Positions 24,451-32,538 of a DNA stretch of 32,538 nt are shown piece after piece (the first letter of the stretch is position 1; every line of letters starts with the position of its first letter). Origin of the DNA: Clostridia bacterium (GTDB taxonomy: Bacteria; Bacillota; Clostridia; Christensenellales; SZUA-584). Made by a program: the position numbers and the translations under genes. The stretch spans positions 1 through 32,538 of the forward strand of contig QKIQ01000128.1 of NCBI GenBank assembly GCA_003249555.1. The letters run 5' to 3'. The notes beneath the pieces were generated by a model. It was not told the origin of the DNA. It saw only the letters and a list, made by a program, of their open reading frames with translations, and ran no database searches.

Positions 24451-24517
24451 TGGTGTATTCTGTCCAATACACCACATAATATTACCCCAAAAGGCGTGTG
24501 TTATCAATAGATAACAC
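24451..24517 (-). promoter_or_regulatory. Promoter with two palindromes upstream of the topoisomerase operon
   Basis: On the minus strand TTGATA (24507-24502) and TAATAT (24484-24479) are 17 bases apart. Palindrome 1, GTGTTATC-AATA-GATAACAC (24498-24517), overlaps the -35. Palindrome 2, TGGTGTATT (24451-24459) and AATACACCA (24466-24474) with a 6-base centre, covers the expected start of transcription. Both are perfect. The regulator is unknown. GTGTAnnnnnnnnTACAC-like symmetry is reminiscent of GntR-type sites, but that is speculation. Confidence 0.65.
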
Positions 24518-24530
24518 TTTTCTTTAAGAT

Positions 24531-24980
24531 TCAGCCCTTATATTTGACGAGCTCAACCCCGGATTCCTTAAATATTTCGTGTGAGAATTCGTCGGGATAT
24601 GGTTTTAAATAAACGACACGGATGATACCCGCGTTGACGATCATTTTTGAGCAAATCACGCATGGCTGGTGTGTACAGTACATCGTGGCTCCCTCGATGC
24701 TCACGCCGAGCTTAGCCGCCTGTATAATGGCGTTTTGCTCAGCATGAACTGCATAGCACAGCTCGTGTTTGGTGCCGGATTCGATGCCGAGCTTTTGACG
24801 TAGGCATTCGCCTTTTTCCTTGCAGCTTTTTAGGCCTGCGGGCGCACCGTTATAGCCTGTGGTGAGTATCCGTTTGTTTTTGACAATGACTGCACCGATG
24901 CTGCGGTCTGTCTTGTAGCAGCTGGACCATTTGGCGATGGTTGCCGTGAGATCCATAAAACGCTTGTCCCATTTATCCAT
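24531..24980 (-). CDS. Deoxycytidylate (dCMP) deaminase, ComEB family
   Basis: A 149-residue zinc deaminase that converts dCMP to dUMP for thymidylate synthesis. The motif HAEQNAI holds the zinc-binding His and the catalytic Glu, and PCVICSKM supplies the two zinc Cys. Substrate-side segments DRSIGAVIVKNKRILTTGYNG and an internal CKEKGECLRQKLGIESG are typical of dCMP rather than cytidine deaminases. GGGGAG lies 7 bases before the ATG. Its promoter is at 25026-25054. It is transcribed toward the topoisomerase operon, which has its own promoter. Confidence 0.9.
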   Translation of the reverse strand: MDKWDKRFMDLTATIAKWSSCYKTDRSIGAVIVKNKRILTTGYNGAPAGLKSCKEKGECLRQKLGIESGTKHELCYAVHAEQNAIIQAAKLGVSIEGATMYCTHQPCVICSKMIVNAGIIRVVYLKPYPDEFSHEIFKESGVELVKYKG

Positions 24981-25025
24981 GCTTTTGCTCCCCTAGTATA
25001 TCCGCGCTTTTTGCAGCGCATATTT

Positions 25026-25054
25026 ATAACATAATCCGCAAGGATGTTTGTCAA
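25026..25054 (-). promoter_or_regulatory. Promoter of the dCMP deaminase gene
   Basis: On the minus strand a consensus TTGACA (25054-25049) and TGTTAT (25031-25026) are separated by 17 bases, about 45 bases before the ATG. Confidence 0.6.
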
Positions 25055-25366
25055 TTATATAGTAACCAGCGGAAATGTGCCATAATCATTCTATATTTTT
25101 GTTTAATTTACAGCATCTAAAATATACAGATAAGATACTGCGTGGTGTAAAACGTATTGCGGTTTATCTGTTGAAAAGCTTGCATGGAGCAATTCTAACA
25201 TACTAGTTATTCAACGCTTAGCGGAAAAGTCCTGCCAGAACACACGGAATAATTAAAAAATGCTGTAATCGAGCGATAATAAGTTAATTCTTGTTTATAT
25301 ACGGAGATATTCTAATATAATTAGTGATTATCACCGAAAATAATAATCTATTGAAAATAATAAGGT
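25055..25366 (+). other. AT-rich intergenic region with no recognised gene
   Basis: About 310 bases between the divergent dCMP deaminase promoter and the groES promoter. No reading frame with a ribosome site, no RNA gene and no strong hairpin was seen. Confidence 0.6.
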
Positions 25367-25395
25367 TTGCCATCATTTCTCTTATATATTATTAT
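25367..25395 (+). promoter_or_regulatory. Sigma-A promoter of groES-groEL
   Basis: TTGCCA at 25367-25372 and TATTAT at 25390-25395 with a 17-base spacer. The start of transcription would fall within the CIRCE element, the usual arrangement. Confidence 0.8.
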
Positions 25396-25403
25396 TAACC
25401 CTG

Positions 25404-25765
<362 letters not shown>

Positions 25766-25775
25766 TCGATTTTGA

Positions 25776-27422
<1,647 letters not shown>

Positions 27423-27446
27423 GCCTAAAAACGTAGATATGTATAA

Positions 27447-27476
27447 GGGGCTGTCCGAGAAACGGGCAGCCCCTTT
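27447..27476 (+). terminator. Intrinsic terminator after groEL
   Basis: GGGGCTG (27447-27453) pairs with CAGCCCC (27467-27473), with an inner CC/GG pair, followed by TTT. Confidence 0.8.
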
Positions 27477-27499
27477 GTGTGCTCTTAATCAGATCATTA

Positions 27500-28066
27500 T
27501 CAGGAATACGAAAAAACGATATCCGCTTCTATAAAGCGCTTCAATTCACGATGTCTTCTGAAAGGAATTATGATATCGATTGTGATCCCGTGAAGGGCTT
27601 CCCAGGTAAACACCCATCCTCCTATCAGTAAGCTTTCAAGAAAAACCTTGGACATTATCGTGCTGATAATAATGCCGTTAAGGAATACGTGAAGGAATAA
27701 GAGAATGACAGAAACAAGCAGCAGTATGCCGGAAGTACAGAAAATTCTCTTCGTTTTCTTTTTGACACCGCGGAGCAGCGCATTATAATAATTGATAAAA
27801 CTCGCGCGAATACGATCTTCGTGTTCAGTGCTCTTTACAATGTTTTTCACACAAAAATGTATTTCGATTTTTTTTCGCAATGGTATATCTTCCGAACACA
27901 AATCGAGAAAATGAGCAAGGTCCTGATGAATATCTCTTTTTCTGAAAACGGCGTTGTCCCACTCGTGAAAAAACTCATTATAGTCATTAAGAGCGACATC
28001 AATAATTATTTTGTCGTTGGCTTCATTTCTTCGATAGAGCAATTCATAAGTGTGTTTTTTTTTCAT
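27500..28066 (-). CDS. Two-helix membrane protein of unknown function
   Basis: A 188-residue protein. The start at 28066 is chosen because AGGAG (28078-28074) lies 7 bases upstream, while the ATG at 28072 is too close. The N-terminal 100 residues are soluble and contain HEWDNAVFRKRDIHQDL and CSEDIPLRKKIEIHF. Two membrane helices follow at about 107-130 and 140-160, then a charged C-terminus. The conserved-looking WDN, KRD and CSEDIP blocks suggest a real family, but it was not recognised. It is read convergently with groEL. The base composition is AT-richer than groEL. Confidence 0.6.
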   Translation of the reverse strand: MKKKHTYELLYRRNEANDKIIIDVALNDYNEFFHEWDNAVFRKRDIHQDLAHFLDLCSEDIPLRKKIEIHFCVKNIVKSTEHEDRIRASFINYYNALLRGVKKKTKRIFCTSGILLLVSVILLFLHVFLNGIIISTIMSKVFLESLLIGGWVFTWEALHGITIDIIIPFRRHRELKRFIEADIVFSYS

Positions 28067-28283
28067 AGACATCTCCTAAAAAATTGCGTTTGCAGATAAA
28101 CAGGATAAAGATATGCAGGCTTTCTTAAAGTTTTTTTCTACCAGCACTCTTACACAAAAAGATCGGCTTGTCAAGCTGCCTAACGATTTATATTTATTGC
28201 GGCTGATATCACTATGGGTATATAATAAAACCGTTATATTTCGTATTACACTTTTTTCGAATTCAATTTAAGGAGTGATGGTT

Positions 28284-29012
28284 TTGGACTTTATGAACAG
28301 TGCCTTTTTGTACATCATCGGCGCAGTTATTGCTGTTTTTGTGCTGGCGCAGTCTGTATTTTTTTTGGCGCGTGCTGTGAAACGAGGCCGTGCGCTAGGG
28401 CTGTCAAACAAAGTGATGAAGGATGCCGCCGTATCCAGCGCGACGTTCTCGGTGGTGCCGTCCGTACCTATCGTGTTGGCGATGCTCACGTTGGCCGCAA
28501 CGATCGGTGCGCCGTTCTCGTGGATACGTTTATCGGTTATCGGTTCAATGTCTTATGAGACGGTTGCGGCGGGTGCAGTAGCAGGCGCGGCAGGAGACAT
28601 CACTGCGTCGGTTTACGCGGGCATCATGTGGGTAATGACAATCGGTATCATCAGCGGTCCCTTGTTCAATATATTTGGGCTCAAAAGGTATCAAAGCAAG
28701 CTTGCCGACATCAGTGAAAAAAGCCCCAAATGGTCTAAGATACTCATCGATGCGCTGTTTATGGGTATCATCGCTGTGATGGGCGGTCAGTATATAGCCA
28801 AAGGCATTGCGGCGTTTGCGGGCACGGCTTCCGAAAAAATAATAGCAGGCGGTGAAGCGCAGCTCTTGACGCTGCTGACGGGCGCTGTGCTGATGGGGAT
28901 TTTCGGTTTTGTCATCAAGCTCACCAAGGCCAAATGGCTGGAGAACTTTGCGCTGCCCATTTCGATGATCGGCGCCATTGCGCTGTCCGTGGTTTACCAC
29001 GGCATGTTTTAG
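28284..29012 (+). CDS. DUF5058 family membrane protein
   Basis: A 242-residue polytopic protein, with about six membrane segments, that begins MDFMNSAFLYIIGAVIAVFV. It matches the DUF5058 pattern by eye: NS near the start, then FFLARAVKRGRALGL and SSATFSVVPSVPIVL. The TTG at 28284 is chosen because AAGGAG lies 8 bases upstream. ATG 28278 is too close and ATG 28293 too far. The family is probably a transporter subunit, but its substrate is unknown. It forms an apparent operon with the next two genes. Confidence 0.75.
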   Translation: MDFMNSAFLYIIGAVIAVFVLAQSVFFLARAVKRGRALGLSNKVMKDAAVSSATFSVVPSVPIVLAMLTLAATIGAPFSWIRLSVIGSMSYETVAAGAVAGAAGDITASVYAGIMWVMTIGIISGPLFNIFGLKRYQSKLADISEKSPKWSKILIDALFMGIIAVMGGQYIAKGIAAFAGTASEKIIAGGEAQLLTLLTGAVLMGIFGFVIKLTKAKWLENFALPISMIGAIALSVVYHGMF

Positions 29013-29024
29013 GAGGTGCGCCAA

Positions 29025-29717
29025 ATGAAAAAAGATAAAGGGCTTATGCTTTGCGAATACAAGGAAATGACGCATCGAATCGGACGCATATGGACAGCTG
29101 CCGCAATGCTGTTGATTATTGCCGTTCCGCTGTTGTTTTGTCTGATATACGGCGTTGTTCCCGAATGGAAATCGTTTTTAAGAGGCGCAATTGCGATTGT
29201 GCCGATGTATTGGGCGATCGGGCTCATCGAAGTGTTTAACTACTCGCCGATGCTGGGCAGCGGAGGCACATACCTCGCGTTTGTGACGGGCAACCTTCTT
29301 AACATGAAAGTACCTGCCTCGCAGGTTGCGCTTAACAAAGCGGGCGTGAGCGCCGCAACGGAGGAGGGCGAGGTGCTGTCCACCATCGCTGTAGCGGTAT
29401 CTACCATTGTCACAGATCTCATACTTATTTTGGGGCTGCTGTTTGTGATACCGATTACCGGTTGGATTAATGCTGACCCAGTGCTTTCCAGTGTTTTTGA
29501 CTTGTCCACGGGCTATGTAATCCCTGCGCTGTTCGGCGCGCTTGGCGTGGTGTTCCTGTCAAAGAGCTGGAAGATCGCGATAGTGCCATCGCTGCTTATG
29601 ATTCTCGTGTTTTTGCTCATTCCCGCCACATACGCGGTATCCGGCATTCTTATTCCTGTGATGTCGGTACTGGCGGTGCTGATAGCAAGATGGATGTTTA
29701 AAAAGAACATGGTATAG
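29025..29717 (+). CDS. Membrane partner protein of DUF5058
   Basis: A 230-residue polytopic protein with about six to seven membrane segments. A conserved-looking loop (FNYSPMLGSGGTYLAFVTGN, then NLLNMKVPAS) and a charged helix (TEEGEVLSTIAVAVSTIVTD) look like parts of a transport core. The ATG at 29025 follows AGGAGGTG at the right distance, and the longer frame from 29016 begins inside that site. It lies 12 bases after the DUF5058 gene and 11 before the peptidase gene, so the two membrane proteins may form one complex. Family not recognised further. Confidence 0.65.
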   Translation: MKKDKGLMLCEYKEMTHRIGRIWTAAAMLLIIAVPLLFCLIYGVVPEWKSFLRGAIAIVPMYWAIGLIEVFNYSPMLGSGGTYLAFVTGNLLNMKVPASQVALNKAGVSAATEEGEVLSTIAVAVSTIVTDLILILGLLFVIPITGWINADPVLSSVFDLSTGYVIPALFGALGVVFLSKSWKIAIVPSLLMILVFLLIPATYAVSGILIPVMSVLAVLIARWMFKKNMV

Positions 29718-29728
29718 GAAGTGATGAA

Positions 29729-31180
29729 ATGATTGCTGTATACATCATATTGGCACTGATTGGGCTGCTGGCTGCCGTGATGGCTGTCAATACGGTGAGA
29801 AAAAAACCGATAGCAACAGCCATGCAAAGTCCGCAACCGTTTGATCTTGATAAGGATAAGCTTGCAGAGAACCTGTCGGGCATGATTAAGTTTAAAACCG
29901 TGACGTCCTCGACAACGCAAGGATGTGACAAGGACGCTTTTTTGGGGCTGCATGCCTATATCGAAAGAACGTATCCGCTGCTGCACAAGACGCTGGAAAA
30001 AGAAGTTGTCAACACATACAGCCTGCTATATAAATGGGCAGGCTCAGGCTCGGATAAAAAGCCGTTTTTGATGATGGCGCACATGGATGTGGTGCCTGTT
30101 GACGAACGAACTGCGGACAAATGGACGTATGGGGCGTTTTCGGGTGCTGTTGCGGACGGTTATGTATGGGGACGCGGCGCGCTTGACATGAAGGGGCAGC
30201 TGGTTGCTGTGCTCGAAAGCGTGGAATATCTGATTGGTCAAGGTTATGCGCCAAAGAGGGATATCTATATCGCCATCGGTCACGACGAGGAATCTATGGG
30301 TACGCTGGGGGCACAGAAAATCGTGGACAGGCTTACCGAAAAAGATGTCCGTCTCGATTTTGTGATTGATGAGGGCGGCGTCATGATGGACGGCAAACTC
30401 ATGAACATGGATGCCATGGTGGCCGCTGTTGGGATATGTGAAAAGGGTTACGCGGATATTAGGCTGATTGCCGAGTCTGCAGGCGGGCACGCTTCAAGAC
30501 CGCCCAAGCAAACTGCGGTGGGGGCTTTGGCCAAAGCGATTGTGGCGCTTGAAAAGCACCATATGAAGCCCACGCTGAATAAGCCGCTTGAATATATGCT
30601 TTTCGCAGTGGGCGGATATATGAAGTTTCCGTTGAACGTGATTGCGTCCAATTTATTTCTCACAAAGCCGCTGCTGCTCAAAGGTCTCGGTGCGGGCAGC
30701 ACGGGCGCGGCGATGGTACGCACCACAGCGGCGCCCACCATGCTTAAAGGCGCCAGTGCGTCCAATACGCTGGCGGAGCGTGCCGAAGCGGTGGTCAATT
30801 TCCGTATCTCGCCGGACGATACGGTGGATGACCTTATGGCGCACATCAAAAATACGGTGGGCGATGCAATTAAGCTGGAAATTATACAGGCCTACGAGCC
30901 TTCAGGCGTATCCGATACAAACAGCGAAGCGTATAAAATCATAAAGGGAACGATTCATGCAATGTTTCCCGAATATGTGGTGTCACCGTACCTGATGGTG
31001 GCAGCGACGGATTCACGCCGTTACGCGTCTGTGACCGATGGAATTTACCGTTTTCAGCCGTTTCGATCAATGGCGGACGATTTGGATACAATACATGCCG
31101 CAAACGAGCGGATGCACATTGATTCGTTACGGGAAGGTGTTGAGTTTTTTGCCCGCCTTGTAAAAAAAGCGGACGAATGA
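29729..31180 (+). CDS. M20-family metallopeptidase, PM20D1/CPS1-like, membrane-anchored
   Basis: A 483-residue zinc amidohydrolase. An N-terminal membrane helix (3-22, AVYIILALIGLLAAVMA) anchors a large domain. Metal and catalytic residues are HMDVVPV (His118, Asp120), LDMKG (Asp153), HDEES (catalytic Glu187 and metal ligand Glu188) and the His456 of TIHAANE near the end. The long insert and SGGHASRPPK-like lid (AGGHASRPP) resemble yeast carboxypeptidase S and PM20D1 more than DapE or ArgE. It probably releases an amino acid from an N-acyl or dipeptide substrate. Its place next to two membrane proteins suggests uptake linked to hydrolysis. Confidence 0.85.
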   Translation: MIAVYIILALIGLLAAVMAVNTVRKKPIATAMQSPQPFDLDKDKLAENLSGMIKFKTVTSSTTQGCDKDAFLGLHAYIERTYPLLHKTLEKEVVNTYSLLYKWAGSGSDKKPFLMMAHMDVVPVDERTADKWTYGAFSGAVADGYVWGRGALDMKGQLVAVLESVEYLIGQGYAPKRDIYIAIGHDEESMGTLGAQKIVDRLTEKDVRLDFVIDEGGVMMDGKLMNMDAMVAAVGICEKGYADIRLIAESAGGHASRPPKQTAVGALAKAIVALEKHHMKPTLNKPLEYMLFAVGGYMKFPLNVIASNLFLTKPLLLKGLGAGSTGAAMVRTTAAPTMLKGASASNTLAERAEAVVNFRISPDDTVDDLMAHIKNTVGDAIKLEIIQAYEPSGVSDTNSEAYKIIKGTIHAMFPEYVVSPYLMVAATDSRRYASVTDGIYRFQPFRSMADDLDTIHAANERMHIDSLREGVEFFARLVKKADE

Positions 31181-31312
31181 TAAGATATTGTTATGACAAA
31201 GACGGACAATCATATCAACTATATGTAATAAAAGTGTTTGTTCAGTCGGAGCCATAGGCAGTGCGGTTCTGCGCTGTGAGTTATTATCCATATATATTAT
31301 AGGAGGAATCAG

Positions 31313-32188
31313 ATGCGCGATTTTATCATTGCCACCGATTCGGACACAGAGATACCTTATACATTTGCCGACCAGTACAACACACCGGTATTTTTGATGC
31401 CGTACACAGTGGACGGAGAAGAGAGACTGTTTGACCTCGGCAGGAACACGGATTTTGTGGGCTTTTATAAGGAGCTAAGAGATGGAGCTGATGCATTTAC
31501 GTCCACAAGGCCGCCGGCGGATATTGCGGAGTTTTTTCGCGATATTTTAAAAGAAGGCAAAGATGTGCTGTATCTTTCGTTTTCGTCGGCGCTTTCCGGA
31601 CACTATGATCTTTCACAAATGGCAAGAAACATGGTGCTAGAGGAAACGCCAGAAGCCCGCATTGAAATTGTGGATACGCTGCGTATATCCATGGGCGCCG
31701 GGCAGCTTGTCATGTATGCCCAAAAGCTCAAAGAGCAAGGCAAGTCTCTTGAGGAGATCAGGGACTGGGTGATAGAGAACCGTCAGCGCTCGCATGCATG
31801 GTTCTCGGTGGACGATCTGAATTACCTGAAAAAAGGCGGCCGCCTTTCGGGTGCGGCAGCCGCAATCGGCACCATTCTCGACGTCAAGCCGATTTTAAAG
31901 CTCAACCACGAAGGCAAGATCGTCGCAGCGGATAAGGTGAAGGGCTCCAAGAAGATTCTGAAGTTTTTTCTCAATGTGATACAAGAAAACGTAGAGAATC
32001 CCGAAGAGCAAACAGCCTTTGTGCTGCATGCGAACAATATGGAAGCAGCTGAGAAAATGCAACAACAGATGAAAGAAACTGTGCCGTTTAAAGAGGTGTT
32101 GATACAAGACGTGGGCCCGGTAATCGGATGCCACACCGGTCCCGGCGTGCTGGCTGTGATATTTATGGGAAAAGCCATCACCGCATAA
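31313..32188 (+). CDS. DegV-family lipid-binding protein
   Basis: A 291-residue protein of the DegV/FakB fold, which binds a single fatty acid and can present it to the FakA kinase. It opens RDFIIATDSDTEIPY, where most members have a TDST-type motif. Typical features are FTSTRPPADIAEFF, LYLSFSSALSGHYD, KKGGRLSG and, near the end, GPVIGCHTGPGVLAV. AGGAGGA lies 7 bases before the ATG. A 132-base gap with no recognised gene separates it from the M20 gene. No DegV partner kinase is present. Two terminator-like hairpins follow. Confidence 0.93.
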   Translation: MRDFIIATDSDTEIPYTFADQYNTPVFLMPYTVDGEERLFDLGRNTDFVGFYKELRDGADAFTSTRPPADIAEFFRDILKEGKDVLYLSFSSALSGHYDLSQMARNMVLEETPEARIEIVDTLRISMGAGQLVMYAQKLKEQGKSLEEIRDWVIENRQRSHAWFSVDDLNYLKKGGRLSGAAAAIGTILDVKPILKLNHEGKIVAADKVKGSKKILKFFLNVIQENVENPEEQTAFVLHANNMEAAEKMQQQMKETVPFKEVLIQDVGPVIGCHTGPGVLAVIFMGKAITA

Positions 32189-32199
32189 AGAGTGTTGAT

Positions 32200-32221
32200 A
32201 AGAGCTGCAAATGCGGTTCTT
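32200..32221 (+). terminator. Hairpin after DegV gene (copy 1 of a 22-bp repeat)
   Basis: AAGAGCTGC pairs with GCGGTTCTT across a 4-base loop AAAT (32200-32221), through G-T pairs. It is the natural place for the DegV terminator. A 21-of-22 identical copy lies at 32372-32393. No good T-tract follows. Confidence 0.6.
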
Positions 32222-32304
32222 GAGCTTGTCGAAAAACATTTGGTTTTCCGCCAGTTTTCCGGTTTTGCTTGTTCCTCGCTACGCTCGAAACAGCGAAACC
32301 GCAA
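32222..32304 (+). repeat. Structured segment of an inserted repeat element
   Basis: The segment holds a long hairpin, CGGTTTTGCT near 32270 pairing with AGCGAAACCG near 32293-32302, with more pairing within. Together with the repeat at 32305 it separates two copies of the DegV hairpin. No gene is encoded. A short minus-strand reading frame through here is likely only the repeat. Confidence 0.55.
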
Positions 32305-32368
32305 GGTGTGGGCTGTGCGGGCAAAGCCCGTCTTGCCCACGAATTATATTTTTAGTTTTTTTGACAGT
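32305..32368 (+). repeat. Dispersed repeat, copy 2
   Basis: A 64-base match, inverted, to 5979-6041, ending in GACAGT. It contains an inverted repeat CGGGC-AAA-GCCCG and the segment TTGCCCACGAATTATATTTT. It is followed four bases later by the second hairpin copy. Confidence 0.8.
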
Positions 32369-32371
32369 TTT

Positions 32372-32393
32372 AAGAGCTGCAAATGCGGCTCTT
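32372..32393 (+). terminator. Hairpin copy 2, terminator next to the intron
   Basis: AAGAGCTGC pairs with GCGGCTCTT around AAAT (32372-32393), followed by ATTTAT. It is immediately upstream of the group II intron 5' end, the position where class C introns insert. Confidence 0.7.
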
Positions 32394-32399
32394 ATTTAT

Positions 32400-32538
32400 G
32401 TGTGCCGAGCATGGCACCAGTCTTAAGCGGTGAAAGTCCGCAGCGGGGGTACTCATAGCCAACCGCATAGCAAACCCCAAGGTGCGCACAGTGATGTGTG
32501 AGCTGAAGGAAGGGGATAGCGAAATCTTGACCTGACGA
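32400..32538 (+). mobile_element. 5' end of a group II intron (probably bacterial class C), truncated by window end
   Basis: The sequence from 32400 begins GTGTGCC, the consensus group II intron 5' boundary (GUGYG). It continues with domain I features typical of bacterial introns: GCATGGCACC, GGTGAAAGTCCGC, CATAGCCAACCGCA, CCCCAAGGTGCGCACAGTG and CTGAAGGAAGGGGATAGCGAA, then CCTGACGA. Insertion follows directly after a terminator hairpin, as expected for class C introns. The reverse transcriptase ORF (if present) and the 3' end lie beyond the window. No gene interruption is visible. Confidence 0.88.

Noticed and set aside
22453-24507. Longer start for topoisomerase subunit B at 24507
   Set aside because: The extension lies across the promoter and palindrome 2. 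The start at 24420 has a proper ribosome site and family-typical N-terminus.
31822-32340. 172-residue minus-strand frame running from the repeat into the DegV gene
   Set aside because: The N-terminal part is encoded by the dispersed repeat and the remainder is antisense to DegV. It is a spurious translation of the repeat.

Overview
The window looks like chromosomal DNA of an anaerobic, low-to-mid GC Bacillota, most likely class Clostridia. The evidence is an AgrB/AgrD peptide system of clostridial type, the IreB-RuvX-DUF1292 gene order, an Rrf2-IscS-IscU operon, a CIRCE-controlled groES-groEL operon, strong GGAGG-type ribosome binding sites and GTG/TTG starts. No rRNA, tRNA or CRISPR array was seen. 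The species cannot be named from this sequence.

Layout. (1) 1-3774: a visibly AT-richer agr-type island. It encodes a stand-alone membrane domain resembling the sensor half of AgrC-like kinases, AgrB, a 41-residue AgrD pro-peptide, a membrane GGDEF+HD-GYP protein and a CPBP membrane protease. No AgrC kinase or AgrA regulator is present. (2) 3863-5937: a DUF5685 protein overlapping a J-domain protein, then a small membrane protein. (3) 5979-9333: a 63-bp dispersed repeat, a convergent zinc-ribbon membrane protein, a small beta-fold protein, and a truncated pseudokinase joined to extracytoplasmic TPR-like repeats. (4) 9515-13865: archaeal-type phosphoglycerate mutase, iron-type alcohol dehydrogenase, a LysM protein and two related polytopic membrane proteins. 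(5) 13952-16654: a 53-residue membrane protein on the minus strand, then the Rrf2-iscS-iscU operon with a palindromic operator and a 54-residue last gene. (6) 16750-18156: ireB-ruvX-DUF1292, closed by two terminators. (7) 18435-19955: a secreted D-Ala-D-Ala carboxypeptidase. (8) 19992-25054, minus strand: a type IIA topoisomerase subunit pair with two palindromes at its promoter, and dCMP deaminase. (9) 25367-27476: CIRCE, groES, groEL. (10) 27500-32188: an unknown membrane protein on the minus strand, a DUF5058 gene with a membrane partner and an M20 peptidase, then a DegV lipid-binding protein. (11) 32200-32538: two terminator-like hairpins flanking a structured repeat, then the 5' end of a group II intron that runs off the window.

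How the genes work together. The most unusual part is region 1. Peptide maturation genes (AgrB, AgrD and a possible MroQ-like CPBP leader protease) sit beside a cyclic-di-GMP enzyme and a kinase-less sensor domain, instead of the usual AgrC/AgrA two-component pair. This suggests quorum signalling wired to a second messenger, but that link is inferred from gene order. The 3' end is the second notable area: a group II intron placed directly after a terminator hairpin is the hallmark of bacterial class C introns. The remaining genes are mostly ordinary housekeeping (Fe-S assembly, chaperonins, topoisomerase, nucleotide metabolism, peptidoglycan trimming).
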